A DNA stretch of 64,000 bases from Lysobacterales bacterium (GCA_022844165.1 JALHMH010000018.1:29071-93070), one strand, 5' to 3'. Shown: positions 18,439-27,583, counted from the stretch's first letter. A program made the numbers and translations. Notes: generated by a model from the sequence alone, not told the origin.

Positions 18439-19515
18439 ATGAGTGCAACACTGACGATCGTGCTTTACGGGGGCGATCGCGTGCGACGCGAAGCGCTGCG
18501 GGCGACGGCAATGGCGGTTGCGGGCGAACATGCAGTCGTCGTTTTGTCGGTTGAGCGCCAGGCGGACGCTGAAGGCGACACGTCGATCGACGTATCGTCG
18601 CACCACGCCGCGCAGTCGCTGGTGGATGTGCTTGCCGCGCATCGAGATTTCGAGCGCGTTGGGCTGTTCGGCGCTATTGCGGGTGGTCTTGAGGTGAGCG
18701 CTGGCGCTGTTGTGCACGGTGCGAATGTACCTTTCGGAGGGCTGGGAATGGCCACCGCACAGGCAGCGCTGCTGACACGCGCTGCTGAACCCATGAGCGA
18801 CCGCGGGCGCGTGGTCTGGATTGCGCTGTTATCGGCGGCCATCAAGTCCCTGTCGCCAGCTGGACAGCGAATCCGTCCAATGATCGCGATCGCGATGCAA
18901 GGCTGGCTGTACTCGCGCGCGTTGCGTTTGCTCGGCTGGAATCTTGCAGCCGTCGCCTTCGGTGGGTTCTTGATGGGCGCCTGGGCCTGTTCGCAAGGCG
19001 TGCTGCTGCAATGGTTGCTGGTGGGCGATGCGCTCATCGTCGCGCTGAAGGTGCTGGCTAACGAAGCCGCAGGGTTCATCGGCGTTAACGCGCCGCCATT
19101 GGCCTTGCTGCTGATCGTCTGGGTTGCGGCGCATGGGTTGATCGTGGCGGTCGGTACCGCAATGGCATGGCGGCGGCGATTCGATGCGCCGCCTGAGCGC
19201 ATCGTGGCCTTCGGATTGATGGTGCCGAGCGGCGATCGCCGCTGGTGGCAGACGCTGGTCCATGCGTTTCGCGAGTTGCTCCGGCCTACGTTCTGGTTGC
19301 CGCTCGTGCTGATTCTAGGCGCACTGGCTTGGGCCGGTCAGCCGCAACAGAGCCTGGTCTTTGTTGCGCTGCGCGCCATGACGATTGCGCTCATCCTGAT
19401 GGTCCTGGTGCAGCGATTGAATCTATCGGCGCTGCCAGAACGACTGCAAAAACTGGGTTATTGGGGCCCGGCGCTGGCATGGCGCCAGGCCCTGGTGCGC
19501 CTAGGCCTGCGCTGA
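18439..19515 (+). CDS. Unrecognised multi-pass membrane protein
   Basis: A 358-aa protein that I do not recognise. The first ~130 residues look soluble and begin with a beta-strand/glycine turn (TIVLYGGDRVRRE), and include GLFGAIAGGLEVSAGA and NVPFGGLGMATAQAALLTR. The remainder has about six hydrophobic helices separated by short basic loops (AMAWRRRFDAPPE), ending near ALAWRQALVRLGLR. The start is the ATG immediately after repeat copy 2; an earlier in-frame ATG (18406) lies inside the repeat. Its 3' end overlaps the convergent VOC gene by 15 bases. It could be a transporter component with a cytoplasmic domain, but no motif proves it. Confidence 0.65.
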   Translation: MSATLTIVLYGGDRVRREALRATAMAVAGEHAVVVLSVERQADAEGDTSIDVSSHHAAQSLVDVLAAHRDFERVGLFGAIAGGLEVSAGAVVHGANVPFGGLGMATAQAALLTRAAEPMSDRGRVVWIALLSAAIKSLSPAGQRIRPMIAIAMQGWLYSRALRLLGWNLAAVAFGGFLMGAWACSQGVLLQWLLVGDALIVALKVLANEAAGFIGVNAPPLALLLIVWVAAHGLIVAVGTAMAWRRRFDAPPERIVAFGLMVPSGDRRWWQTLVHAFRELLRPTFWLPLVLILGALAWAGQPQQSLVFVALRAMTIALILMVLVQRLNLSALPERLQKLGYWGPALAWRQALVRLGLR

Positions 19516-20286
19516 CAGTGCGATCACATACGTCAGCGCGCCGGTCGGGTCGCCGATCATGCCAATGCGGCCAACGCCTGGGGCATCGAACGCCGGCACG
19601 CAGACCGATCCGCCCAGTTCCACAGCGCGTTCGATCGTCTCGTCGGTGTTGGCCACGACCACATAAAGCGACCAGGCAGAAGGCATGTCGCCCCATTCTT
19701 TTGTCATTGGGATAAAGCCGCCGTAACGCGTATCGCCGGCCGAATACTCGGTATACATCAGATCGGCAAAATTCGGCATCGGCGATTCCTTATAAGACCA
19801 GCCGAAAAGCTCACCATAGAAGTGGCGCATGCCCGGTACATCGCGTGTCGCCAATTCGACCCAACCAAAGGCGTTCTCCTCGAACATTGCAAAGTCGCCG
19901 TCGCCGCTGGTGGCCGATTGCCACAGCGCAAAGACGGCGCCGCCTGGATCGGCCAGGAAAACGCCGCGGCCATGGCCTGGCGCCTCGAAGGGTTCCATGA
20001 AGACGTTCGCCCCAAGCGATTTCGCTTTCGCGATGCTGGCTTCAAGGTCGGCCACTGCAAAATACGCGGCCCAGCGCGAAGGCCCATCGACGCCAGGTGG
20101 CATACCGGCCAGTGCGCCGACCGTGCCGGTGGTATTGCGTAAAAAGGTGTACGGGCCCATTCCCACGTGGTTAACCTCGCCCTGCCAGCCGAACAGAGCG
20201 CCGTAAAACACGGCTGACGCATCGGGATTCGTGCTGGACAGCTCGAACCAGCATGGAGCGCCCATCGGCAGCGATACGATTGCCAC
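19501..20286 (-). CDS. Two-domain VOC (glyoxalase/bleomycin-resistance fold) protein
   Basis: A 261-aa protein made of two VOC modules: residues ~5-125 (CWFELSSTNPDASAVFYGALFGW ... FLADPGGAVFALWQ, key residues given) and ~140-258 (GWVELATRDVPGMRHFYGELF ... MIGDPTGALTYVI). This tandem layout is typical of bacterial VOC proteins of unknown substrate, related to the 27-kDa antigen Cfp30B group. The GTG at 20286 has GAGAGG upstream at good spacing and begins the first domain; a longer frame to 20889 covers ppa in antisense and is rejected. Divergent from ppa, with 111 bases between them. Confidence 0.88.
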   Translation of the reverse strand: MAIVSLPMGAPCWFELSSTNPDASAVFYGALFGWQGEVNHVGMGPYTFLRNTTGTVGALAGMPPGVDGPSRWAAYFAVADLEASIAKAKSLGANVFMEPFEAPGHGRGVFLADPGGAVFALWQSATSGDGDFAMFEENAFGWVELATRDVPGMRHFYGELFGWSYKESPMPNFADLMYTEYSAGDTRYGGFIPMTKEWGDMPSAWSLYVVVANTDETIERAVELGGSVCVPAFDAPGVGRIGMIGDPTGALTYVIALSAQA

Positions 20287-20397
20287 GACACAACCTCTCG
20301 TTTTCGAATGCGAACCTGGATTCTGCGAGCGAAAGGTGGCGCCGTAAAGGTATCGTCGCCGCATACTGCACCACGAACCGATGGTTGAGAGCGAGCC

Positions 20398-20940
20398 ATG
20401 AGCCTGGAAAAAGTCCCCGCTGGCGCCGATGTGCCCAACGAAGTGAACGTCATCATCGAAATCCCGATGAATGCGGAACCTGTCAAGTACGAAGTCGACA
20501 AGGCCTCCGGGGCGATTTTCGTGGATCGCGTACTGACCACGCCAATGCGCTACCCATGCAACTACGGCTACATCCCGCGCACATTGTCGGGTGATGGCGA
20601 CCCATCCGACGTACTGGTTGTGATGCCGCTGCCACTGATCCCTGGCTCGGTGATCCGCGTACGCCCCATTGGCCTGCTCTCGATGGAAGACGAAGCGGGC
20701 GAGGACACCAAGTTGATCGCTTTGCCGATCATCAAAGTGTTCTCCGCATACGCACACATGCACACGATCGATGACGTGCCACAGCACACGTTGGATCGCA
20801 TTCGACACTTCTTCGAACACTACAAAGACCTCGAAAAAGGTAAGTGGGTCAAGGTGCGCGGCTGGCAAGGTATTGATGCGGCCAAACAAGACATCTTAGA
20901 TGCCGTTGCGCGATACGCTGGCGGCAGCGCAGGCGCGTAA
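20398..20940 (+). CDS. ppa: Inorganic pyrophosphatase (family I)
   Basis: A 180-aa soluble enzyme that hydrolyses pyrophosphate to phosphate and so pulls biosynthetic polymerisations forward. The signature [10 protein letters not shown], with the three metal-binding aspartates, is complete, and the early [20 protein letters not shown] active-site segment is present. The length matches bacterial hexameric family I enzymes. Monocistronic: divergent from the VOC gene and followed by a hairpin. Confidence 0.97.
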   Translation: MSLEKVPAGADVPNEVNVIIEIPMNAEPVKYEVDKASGAIFVDRVLTTPMRYPCNYGYIPRTLSGDGDPSDVLVVMPLPLIPGSVIRVRPIGLLSMEDEAGEDTKLIALPIIKVFSAYAHMHTIDDVPQHTLDRIRHFFEHYKDLEKGKWVKVRGWQGIDAAKQDILDAVARYAGGSAGA

Positions 20941-20960
20941 AGCCATTGCAGCCGTCGTGA

Positions 20961-20981
20961 ATTCTCACCGGAAGTGAGAAT
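20961..20981 (+). terminator. Hairpin after ppa
   Basis: ATTCTCAC/GTGAGAAT, 8-bp perfect arms around CGGAA, 20 bases past the ppa stop. No T-run. Confidence 0.45.
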
Positions 20982-21096
20982 GTTGCGGCATGCGGCTTTG
21001 CGTGTTCCGAAATTGACCCTCAATCACGCTTCCTCGATTTACTTCGCTTCTGCATCGGCGTAACTTCGGCTCGACAAGACCGTATCGGGCAGGGCG

Positions 21097-22614
21097 ATGG
21101 TCGAAATCGAAGAGACATTTCAATTTGCTGCGGAGGTCGAGTCGCTCGAGCCATGGAATGTGCTCGTGGTCGACGACGAGCCGGCGGTTCACGAGGTGAC
21201 CAAGCTGGTTCTCGGCAGTTTTACGTTCGAAGACCGCCCGCTAAAGTTCCTGCATGCCTATTCGGCCTCGCAGGCGCGCGAGCTGATGCGCGCAAGCTCA
21301 GATCTGGCCGTGTTGTTGCTGGATGTGGTGATGGAGTCGGATCAAGCCGGCCTTGATCTGGTCAAGTATGTGCGCAGCGAGTTGCACAACCATTTTGTCC
21401 GCATCGTCTTGCGTACCGGTCAACCAGGGCAGGCACCCGAGCATGAAGTCATTACCAACTACGACATCAACGATTACAAGGACAAAACGGAACTGACGGC
21501 CCAGAAGCTGCGCACCATGATGTACGCAACGCTGCGTGCCTATCGCGACGTGATGCTGATCGAACGTAATCGCCAGGGACTGGAACGCGTTATCGCCGCA
21601 TCGGCGCATATTTTTTCGCACCAGAAATCGCACGAGTTCGCTTCCGCTGTGCTGGGCCAGCTCGGCAATGTCGTCGGCCTCGCGAAAGGGGCGATGTATT
21701 GCAAACCCGTTGAGCAAGGCGAGAGCCGGCAGTTGGTGGTCGCAGCAGCAACCGGCGACTACGAAAAATTCGTCAACGAAACGGTCGATCAGGCGTTGCC
21801 AAAACACTTGATTGACTCGCTCCGCATGGCGTTCTCGCAAAAGCAGAATTTGTTTGCGGACGATCACTACGTACTGCACTTCACCGACAGCCATGCGACC
21901 GAGAGTTTGTTGTACGTGGGCGAAACACCGCGCCTGCGCGAGGTGGACTATCGCCTGGTGCAGCTGTTTTGCACCAATGTATCGATCGCCTTCGAGAACC
22001 TGCACCTCAACAAAGAGCTGTTCGAGAGTCAGCTGGAGATGGTCTATCTGCTGGCCGGCGCTGCCGAAACGCGTTCCCGGGAAACGGCGAATCACGTGCG
22101 GCGAGTGGGTCTGCTGGCGGAGCTGATCGGATTGCAGTGCGGTTTGGACCAGAACGATGCCGCGATGTTGCGTTTTGCCGCGCCGCTTCACGATATCGGC
22201 AAAATCGGCATTCCCGATTCGATACTCAACAAGCCGGGTGCACACACACCGGAAGAGTCTGTCGTCATGCGTTCGCATGCCGAACTCGGTGCGCAGATGT
22301 TGGGCGCGTCCAAGCGCCCGCTGATGCAGCTCGCGGCTCAGGTCGCCCGCGAGCATCACGAAAACTGGGATGGGTCTGGCTACCCGAGCGGAACGAGAGG
22401 TGATCGGATCGGTCTGGCCGGGCGAATTGTTGCACTGGTAGACGTGTTCGATGCGCTTGGCAGTCACCGCTGTTACAAGCGCGCCTGGGGCGATGACGAG
22501 GTAAGGGCTTTTATTCAGGGCCAGTCCGGGCGCAAATTCGACCCGCAGCTGGTCGAGGTGCTGTTTTCGGTGTGGGATCAAGCGCAGGAAATTCGGCGAA
22601 CGCTGCCGGACTGA
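21097..22614 (+). CDS. Response regulator with DUF3369 and HD-GYP (c-di-GMP phosphodiesterase)
   Basis: 505 aa. Residues ~15-145 are a receiver domain (VLVVDDEPAVHEV, phosphoacceptor in LLLDVVMESDQ, with IVLRTGQPG later), a DUF3369 sensor-like module spans ~165-310, and an HD-GYP domain occupies ~325-500. The catalytic motifs are intact: HDIGKIGIPDSIL and EHHENWDGSGYP. HD-GYP proteins of this type hydrolyse cyclic di-GMP and control the switch between motile and biofilm life. No cognate histidine kinase is adjacent, so it is probably driven by an orphan kinase elsewhere. Confidence 0.93.
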   Translation: MVEIEETFQFAAEVESLEPWNVLVVDDEPAVHEVTKLVLGSFTFEDRPLKFLHAYSASQARELMRASSDLAVLLLDVVMESDQAGLDLVKYVRSELHNHFVRIVLRTGQPGQAPEHEVITNYDINDYKDKTELTAQKLRTMMYATLRAYRDVMLIERNRQGLERVIAASAHIFSHQKSHEFASAVLGQLGNVVGLAKGAMYCKPVEQGESRQLVVAAATGDYEKFVNETVDQALPKHLIDSLRMAFSQKQNLFADDHYVLHFTDSHATESLLYVGETPRLREVDYRLVQLFCTNVSIAFENLHLNKELFESQLEMVYLLAGAAETRSRETANHVRRVGLLAELIGLQCGLDQNDAAMLRFAAPLHDIGKIGIPDSILNKPGAHTPEESVVMRSHAELGAQMLGASKRPLMQLAAQVAREHHENWDGSGYPSGTRGDRIGLAGRIVALVDVFDALGSHRCYKRAWGDDEVRAFIQGQSGRKFDPQLVEVLFSVWDQAQEIRRTLPD

Positions 22615-22632
22615 AGCGTCATTGCGGCACGG

Positions 22633-23994
22633 TCATTTGTCCTTCTGCAGCTCCCGCCAGTCGAATTCGTAATCCCATAGATCGAAGTACAGATTGCCAC
22701 CACGCCACTCGACCTCGCCGCGCTGCGAATCGACGGTCTCGCTGCGCGCGAACTGTTTGGCAGGCGAAAACGGCCGACCCCAGTCGTCGTTGAACACGAT
22801 GCGATAACCATCCATCCCGCCAAAATAGAAGTGACGCACACGCGGATCTTCGCTGGTGAGCAGACCGTGGGTCGGGTCGAGCGGCACCCATCCCCAGGGC
22901 GGCAACCACACTTGCAGCCAATCGTGCATCGTATCGAACTCGGTCGGCGAGAGCTGCCATCCCGATTGCCAGCGCGCCGGGATTCCGCGCGCGCGCAGCG
23001 CCGCAATCAACAACATGGCTTTTTCGCCGCAGTCGGCGGAAGGCGACATCAAGGCATGTTCTGCCAGATGCTCAATGGTGGAGTATTCGCGCGCCACGGC
23101 CCAAGGTTTGGCCGCCACTTGCGTAAACAAGCGACGCGCAATGTCCAAAGAACTGTCGTCATCGGCCGGTGCGCCGGCAAATTGGGCGATCGCCGGCGTC
23201 ACCACCAGATGTGGCGCCCGTGGCTCCAGATCCGCTACCCATCGCATTCGATCTGGTACGCGGGGTTGCTCAGCCCCGGCGGAATCGAGCAACGCAACGC
23301 GCGTGTACGTCCGCAGCCTGTAGCGAATCCAGACGTGTGTCGCCAAGTTCTCCTGGGCGACGGTTTCGAGATAAACCGTGCGCTGCAGATCTGAGTTCGG
23401 CGCCACCCGTGCAGGCACCGATGCCGCCAGCAGTTCGATTTGGTCTTGCGTCCCGGCGACTTCGCGTGGAAACGGTATCCAGATCCGCAGGGTCTCGCCA
23501 GCTGGTACTGCGCCAGCGGCAACGGTCATACGATGCGTCACCTCAAATCGTCGCGGATCCAATGAAACGAGCGAGTGGCGCGCCCCCGCCGCCTCGCCGG
23601 CGGCGAGCCAAAGCGCATGCAGAGGATGTGCCCCGTACAGCGGGCCATCATCAATGGCCGGCTTGAGGGCAAGACGTGCCGCATCGGCATCAATCAGCGG
23701 CAGATTGCGCACGGCGCGGTGGAACCATCGGCGCTCCCCGTCAAGTACCAGTGACGGCAACAGTCCCTGCTGAGTGTAGCGATCAAGCATGGCATCGTTG
23801 CCGCCGTCGACGTGCTCTCGCAGTTGCTTAAGCGTGGCCGCCCGATCATGCGGGAAATCGAGCGCGATACGCCGCGCCAGCTCGCCGCGGTCAATATCCA
23901 CTGCGCTGGCGCCTTGTACCCAAAAGGCCAAAACCAGCGTACTATTTTGGAGAATGCGCGAGTGAATCCGGAACCTGAACATGAGAAGTGCCAT
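22633..23994 (-). CDS. Exported transglutaminase-like cysteine hydrolase
   Basis: A 453-aa protein with a hydrophobic N-terminus (STLVLAFWVQGASA) and a C-terminal transglutaminase-core domain: the nucleophile in SADCGEKAMLL, the histidine in DTMHDWLQVWLP, and the aspartate in WVPLDPTHG. The first ~280 residues are an all-beta region that commonly precedes this domain. The family contains cross-linking, deamidating and proteolytic enzymes, so the reaction is not settled. ATGs at 23994 and 23982 both give a usable signal; either makes the 5' end overlap the divergent small secreted gene (which starts at 23981), an unusual arrangement. Confidence 0.82.
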   Translation of the reverse strand: MALLMFRFRIHSRILQNSTLVLAFWVQGASAVDIDRGELARRIALDFPHDRAATLKQLREHVDGGNDAMLDRYTQQGLLPSLVLDGERRWFHRAVRNLPLIDADAARLALKPAIDDGPLYGAHPLHALWLAAGEAAGARHSLVSLDPRRFEVTHRMTVAAGAVPAGETLRIWIPFPREVAGTQDQIELLAASVPARVAPNSDLQRTVYLETVAQENLATHVWIRYRLRTYTRVALLDSAGAEQPRVPDRMRWVADLEPRAPHLVVTPAIAQFAGAPADDDSSLDIARRLFTQVAAKPWAVAREYSTIEHLAEHALMSPSADCGEKAMLLIAALRARGIPARWQSGWQLSPTEFDTMHDWLQVWLPPWGWVPLDPTHGLLTSEDPRVRHFYFGGMDGYRIVFNDDWGRPFSPAKQFARSETVDSQRGEVEWRGGNLYFDLWDYEFDWRELQKDK

Positions 23995-24487
23995 ACTGAT
24001 TTTTCTGTCGATGCTGATTGTGAGCAGTGCTCAGGCCATCACGGACCCCAATCGCCCGTTGCAACTCGATGAGATTGCGGACGAAGCACAGCTTGCTGTG
24101 GATCTCGCGCGTTCCGGCCAGTATGGCAAGCTTTCGACACGCCAGATCAAATTGGTCAATGCAGCGCTCGATACCATCCAGGCGATCGCCCAAACAAACG
24201 CCTCGCTGGGCGATCTGGACCAGACCGAACGGCGCGAGTTGCGCAATTCGCGCATCCGAATGGACAAAATTCTGCGCGTTCGTAACAAACACCGCATCGT
24301 ATGCACGAGCGAGGCAAAGACAGGCAGTCGACTTGGACGCCAATTGTGCCTGACGGTCGCGCAGCGCGAAGAGCGTGCGCGCAATTCAAAACGCCAGGCA
24401 CGCGACCTCCAGCGGGGTTATTGCATACCCGGCGAAAATGCACGATGCGAACTGCTTCAACCGATTGGATCTGGAACCGGTTCGTAA
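23981..24487 (+). CDS. Small secreted protein, TGSRLG-cysteine family, paralogue 1
   Basis: 168 aa with a signal peptide (MRSAILIFLSMLIVSSAQA) and a mature part that is mostly helical and charged. The recognisable element is CTSEAKTGSRLGRQLC, two cysteines bracketing TGSR-LG, found in many uncharacterised exported proteins of Xanthomonadales and relatives; function unknown. It is a tandem paralogue of the next gene. The C-terminus differs (CIPGENARCELLQP). Its start overlaps the divergent transglutaminase gene by 2-14 bases and its ribosome binding site is weak. Confidence 0.7.
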   Translation: MRSAILIFLSMLIVSSAQAITDPNRPLQLDEIADEAQLAVDLARSGQYGKLSTRQIKLVNAALDTIQAIAQTNASLGDLDQTERRELRNSRIRMDKILRVRNKHRIVCTSEAKTGSRLGRQLCLTVAQREERARNSKRQARDLQRGYCIPGENARCELLQPIGSGTGS

Positions 24488-24560
24488 GGTGGCTCACATC
24501 GCGGTCGGCTTTCGATCGGCGTACGGTTCCGACGCAGTTTCGCCAAGGGAGGGTTTGTCG

Positions 24561-25043
24561 ATGAGAAGTACCCTGATGATTCTATTTTGGATGCTGATTG
24601 TGAGCAGTGCTCACGCCATCACGGATCCCAATCGGCCTTTGCAACTCGACGAAATCGCCGACGAAGCTCAGCTCGCGGTCGACTTGGCGCGCTCTGGTCA
24701 ATATGGCAAGCTTTCGACTCGGCAGATGAAGTTGGTCAATGCAGCGCTCGACACCATCCAGTCGATCGCGCAGAAAAATGCGTCGCTCGGCGATCTGGAC
24801 GAAACGGAACGGCGCAATTTGCGCAATGCCCGGATTCGCATGGACAAAATACTGCGCGTTCGAAACAAGCACCGCATCGTATGCACGAGCGAGGCAAAGA
24901 CAGGCAGTCGACTTGGACGCCAATTGTGCCTGACGGTCGCGCAGCGCGAAGAGCGGGCACGCAATTCGAAACGACAGACGAGAGATTTGCAGCGCGGCTA
25001 CTGCATTCCAAGCCCGGCATCGGCGTGCACGAAAGCGAATTGA
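24561..25043 (+). CDS. Small secreted protein, TGSRLG-cysteine family, paralogue 2
   Basis: 160 aa, the tandem copy of the preceding gene: the same signal peptide pattern (MRSTLMILFWMLIVSSAHA), near-identical ITDPNRPLQLDEIADEAQLA and CTSEAKTGSRLGRQLC, and a different tail (SPASACTKAN). The ATG at 24561 follows a good GGGAGG; the frame is open further upstream but without a signal peptide. 86 bases (24870-24955) are identical to 24290-24375. This implies recent duplication or ongoing gene conversion between the copies. Function unknown. Confidence 0.75.
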   Translation: MRSTLMILFWMLIVSSAHAITDPNRPLQLDEIADEAQLAVDLARSGQYGKLSTRQMKLVNAALDTIQSIAQKNASLGDLDETERRNLRNARIRMDKILRVRNKHRIVCTSEAKTGSRLGRQLCLTVAQREERARNSKRQTRDLQRGYCIPSPASACTKAN

Positions 25044-25136
25044 CCCGCAGCGCGTCACGGTCCCGTCGGGCCCCGTGGCAAGCCGCTGGGCGTTCGCCGT
25101 CTGGGCCGGCATGCCGATCCCGCACCGTCAGAGGCG

Positions 25137-25817
25137 TCAGTGCGAAAACCAACCGGAGATCGCCAACCTCGGGACGTTGGCCATGGCGCCGACCGCTGTA
25201 ACATGGTGCAAGTGCGGTACTCGGAAGATTAGTAGTCGATTGAACGTAGGTTTGATTGCGTACTGCACGTCGTCGCGTTCATCCGTGAATGCCAGCAACC
25301 CGCCGAAGTCGCTCTGCCAGCCTTGCGTCAGATACAACACATAAGCGAAGCGGCGGCGCTCTTCTTCCAGCACATCATTGTGCGTCCGCAAGAAATGGCC
25401 TGGGCGATACCGCGTCGCCTGTGCGTCGACGCGGCGAATCGCCGCATCGCCCGTCATCGTGCGCGCAACGCCGAGAAACGCGGGACTGTTGAAGTACTCC
25501 AAAAGTTCGCGCAACAGCGGCACGCGTCGATCGTTCGCCAAATGCGCTTTAACCAGGTGGTAACCATCGTACAAGTAAGTAAAGCGCTGCTGGCTCGTCG
25601 ACAGAGATTGCAGGGCGTGCTGTTCGGCGATTGCATCGACATCGGTTTCCAGATCCTGGCCATCGATTCGATACGCAAGCCGGTATGGCGTCTGGTCCGC
25701 CAATACCCGGTAAAGCGCATTCGCACGCTCGGGGATCAGTACATTCGGTATGTCGACCAGCCCATACTGTTGCAGCGTTCGGCCGAAGTCCGACCAGGAG
25801 ATCGAATCATTGAGCAT
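25137..25817 (-). CDS. 2-oxoglutarate/Fe(II) oxygenase, prolyl-hydroxylase-like
   Basis: A 226-aa single-domain double-stranded beta-helix oxygenase. The facial triad is readable as H-x-D in FLRTHNDVLEE and a distal histidine in PHLHHVTAVG; an arginine in RLAISGWFSH is placed to bind the 2-oxoglutarate carboxylate. The YLTQGWQSDFGGLLAFTD segment resembles the Tpa1/OGFOD1-type proline hydroxylases. Substrate unknown, perhaps a protein residue. The start at 25817 (MLNDSISW) is preferred; an ATG ten codons earlier only adds a basic stretch. Divergent from the alpha/beta hydrolase. Confidence 0.85.
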   Translation of the reverse strand: MLNDSISWSDFGRTLQQYGLVDIPNVLIPERANALYRVLADQTPYRLAYRIDGQDLETDVDAIAEQHALQSLSTSQQRFTYLYDGYHLVKAHLANDRRVPLLRELLEYFNSPAFLGVARTMTGDAAIRRVDAQATRYRPGHFLRTHNDVLEEERRRFAYVLYLTQGWQSDFGGLLAFTDERDDVQYAIKPTFNRLLIFRVPHLHHVTAVGAMANVPRLAISGWFSH

Positions 25818-25901
25818 CGGCGTTCGTCGTCGGTGCGGTGCTGGCATTCTGCGTGAATTTGGACCGCATCGCTCGGTTTTGCCATCGAATCGAAAGAGCC
25901 T

Positions 25902-26732
25902 ATGTTGCCTTCTTCCATCCGTCGACTATTGCTGCTGATCTTGCTACTGCCAGCGATGGCCTGGGTGGCTGCGGTAGCGATGATCTGGTGGACGCAAGAA
26001 CGGCTGCTCTTCTTTCCCACCGTCTTGCCGCCAGATACGCCGTTAGCCATCGCGCCGAAGGTTTTCGAACGCAGCGTCGAGGTTTCCGGCGCACGATTAT
26101 CGTTGCTCGAACTGCGGCTGGACGCGCCAAGCGGCGTGGTTTTTTTCCTACATGGTAACGGCGGCAGTTTGCGCGAGTGGTTCGTCGACCCGGAGCTCTA
26201 CCGGCAGGCGAATTTCGATTTGGTGATGATGGACTACCGCGGCTACGGCAAGAGCAGTGGAGAAATCGAAAGCGAAGCGCAGTTGCATTCCGATGTGCGC
26301 CGGGTATGGGATACCGTGGCGCCCAGATACAAAGACCTGCCGATCGTGATCTATGGGCGCTCGCTTGGCACCGCGCTGGCGGCCCAGCTGGCCAGCGAGA
26401 TCGATCCACAGTTGACGGTATTGGTATCGCCCTATCGCAGCATGGTCGCCCTGGCGCGGCATGACTATCCCTGGGTGCCACCGTTTGCGGTGCGCTATCC
26501 ACTACGGACCGACGCTGCACTGCTCGGCGTCACTGGCCCGGTGCTCATTTTCCACGGCGACCGCGATACATTGATTCCGCTGGAGCATGGTCGCGCATTG
26601 GCCGCTATGCACCCCAGTGCGCGCCTGCACGCTATCGCTGGCGCAGGTCATGACGATGTGCACCATTTCGATCAGTATCGCCATGCGCTCGCAGGTGCTT
26701 TGCAGGCCATTGCATTGAAGCGAGACAACTGA
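25902..26732 (+). CDS. Membrane-anchored alpha/beta hydrolase (ABHD13/BEM46-like)
   Basis: A 276-aa serine hydrolase. One N-terminal membrane helix (LLLLILLLPAMAWVAAVAMI) anchors it. The triad is in place: Ser in the elbow GRSLG, Asp in HGDRD, His in GAGHDD; the oxyanion segment FLHGNGGS precedes. The sequence LLFFPTVLPPDTPL after the helix is typical of the BEM46/ABHD13 group, whose substrates are mostly unknown esters or thioesters. Likely periplasm-facing or membrane-associated. Monocistronic by context. Confidence 0.88.
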   Translation: MLPSSIRRLLLLILLLPAMAWVAAVAMIWWTQERLLFFPTVLPPDTPLAIAPKVFERSVEVSGARLSLLELRLDAPSGVVFFLHGNGGSLREWFVDPELYRQANFDLVMMDYRGYGKSSGEIESEAQLHSDVRRVWDTVAPRYKDLPIVIYGRSLGTALAAQLASEIDPQLTVLVSPYRSMVALARHDYPWVPPFAVRYPLRTDAALLGVTGPVLIFHGDRDTLIPLEHGRALAAMHPSARLHAIAGAGHDDVHHFDQYRHALAGALQAIALKRDN

Positions 26733-26774
26733 GACATGGCGCGCTTTGCGTCAACTGGCGAGCCGCTTCAAGGA

Positions 26775-27176
26775 TCAGGCCCGGTGCGATGCGCCGGGCG
26801 ATGGCGATCGCAGGTTGCGTTGCGCAGCAGCCGCTATTACCAGCAATGCAATCGCGACAACATCCGCGATCACGACGGGCATCAGCGCGTCTGGCAAGCC
26901 GCCCACCAACGCGATGCATAGAAAGCCGATGTCGCTGAGCAGTACCAGAGAAATGGCGATTGGCCGCAGCACCGCGTTGCGCATCGCCACCAGCAGCAGG
27001 GCGGCGAAGAGCGCGAACATCATGGCGCGATGGCGCAGCAGCAGCAGCGAGGTAGCGTCGATGTTGTCGAGGTCATAAAGCGCTTGCAGTTGCGTCGCCC
27101 CGAGCACGCCGGGCAGCGGCAGCAAGTGAATCAACGCGACCAGCGCCAGCGCTGCCAACACGATTTGCTGTCTCAT
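26775..27176 (-). CDS. Small four-helix membrane protein (second gene of pair)
   Basis: 133 aa with about four hydrophobic helices and a short basic tail (RNLRSPSPGASHRA). No family recognised. The start ATG at 27176 overlaps the stop of the upstream gene by four bases (ATGA), so the two are translationally coupled and probably form a complex or act in one process. Most of the protein is membrane-embedded; an LYDLDNIDATS segment follows the first helix. Confidence 0.65.
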   Translation of the reverse strand: MRQQIVLAALALVALIHLLPLPGVLGATQLQALYDLDNIDATSLLLLRHRAMMFALFAALLLVAMRNAVLRPIAISLVLLSDIGFLCIALVGGLPDALMPVVIADVVAIALLVIAAAAQRNLRSPSPGASHRA

Positions 27177-27583
27177 GGTGCGACCGCCGCCGATTGACCC
27201 AATCCGACGTACTGAAGTCCGGCAAAGACCGCCACCGCAAGCGCCTGGCCAACCAGCAACACGATGCCTGGGGTACTCGGCTGGATCCAGTCCGACCCTG
27301 CGAGCAGCAGGCTGGCAACCATCCAAAGCGAGTTGCCAGCGATGACGACCCACACCCACCGTGTATCGATCCGCGGTTTCGTGCTGAACCAACCGATCGT
27401 CAAACCATAGCTCAACATAAACAAACCGGCAGCGGAAGTCGTGGCAGCGCTCGCGCCCAACCAGGTCGCGACCGAGCTCTTGCCAATCAACGTCAGCGCA
27501 CCCACGAGGGAGCTGCCGGCGGCATCAAGACGTAACGCGAATCGAAGCAATGGGGACATGAAAAGCATGAACATGGCGAACAC
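27173..27583 (-). CDS. Small four-helix membrane protein (first gene of pair)
   Basis: 136 aa, about four hydrophobic helices, with a loop WFSTKPRIDTRW between the second and third. No family recognised with confidence. It is the promoter-proximal gene of a two-gene operon and is divergent (97-base gap) from an XRE-MmyB regulator, which suggests direct control by that regulator. Confidence 0.65.
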   Translation of the reverse strand: MFAMFMLFMSPLLRFALRLDAAGSSLVGALTLIGKSSVATWLGASAATTSAAGLFMLSYGLTIGWFSTKPRIDTRWVWVVIAGNSLWMVASLLLAGSDWIQPSTPGIVLLVGQALAVAVFAGLQYVGLGQSAAVAP

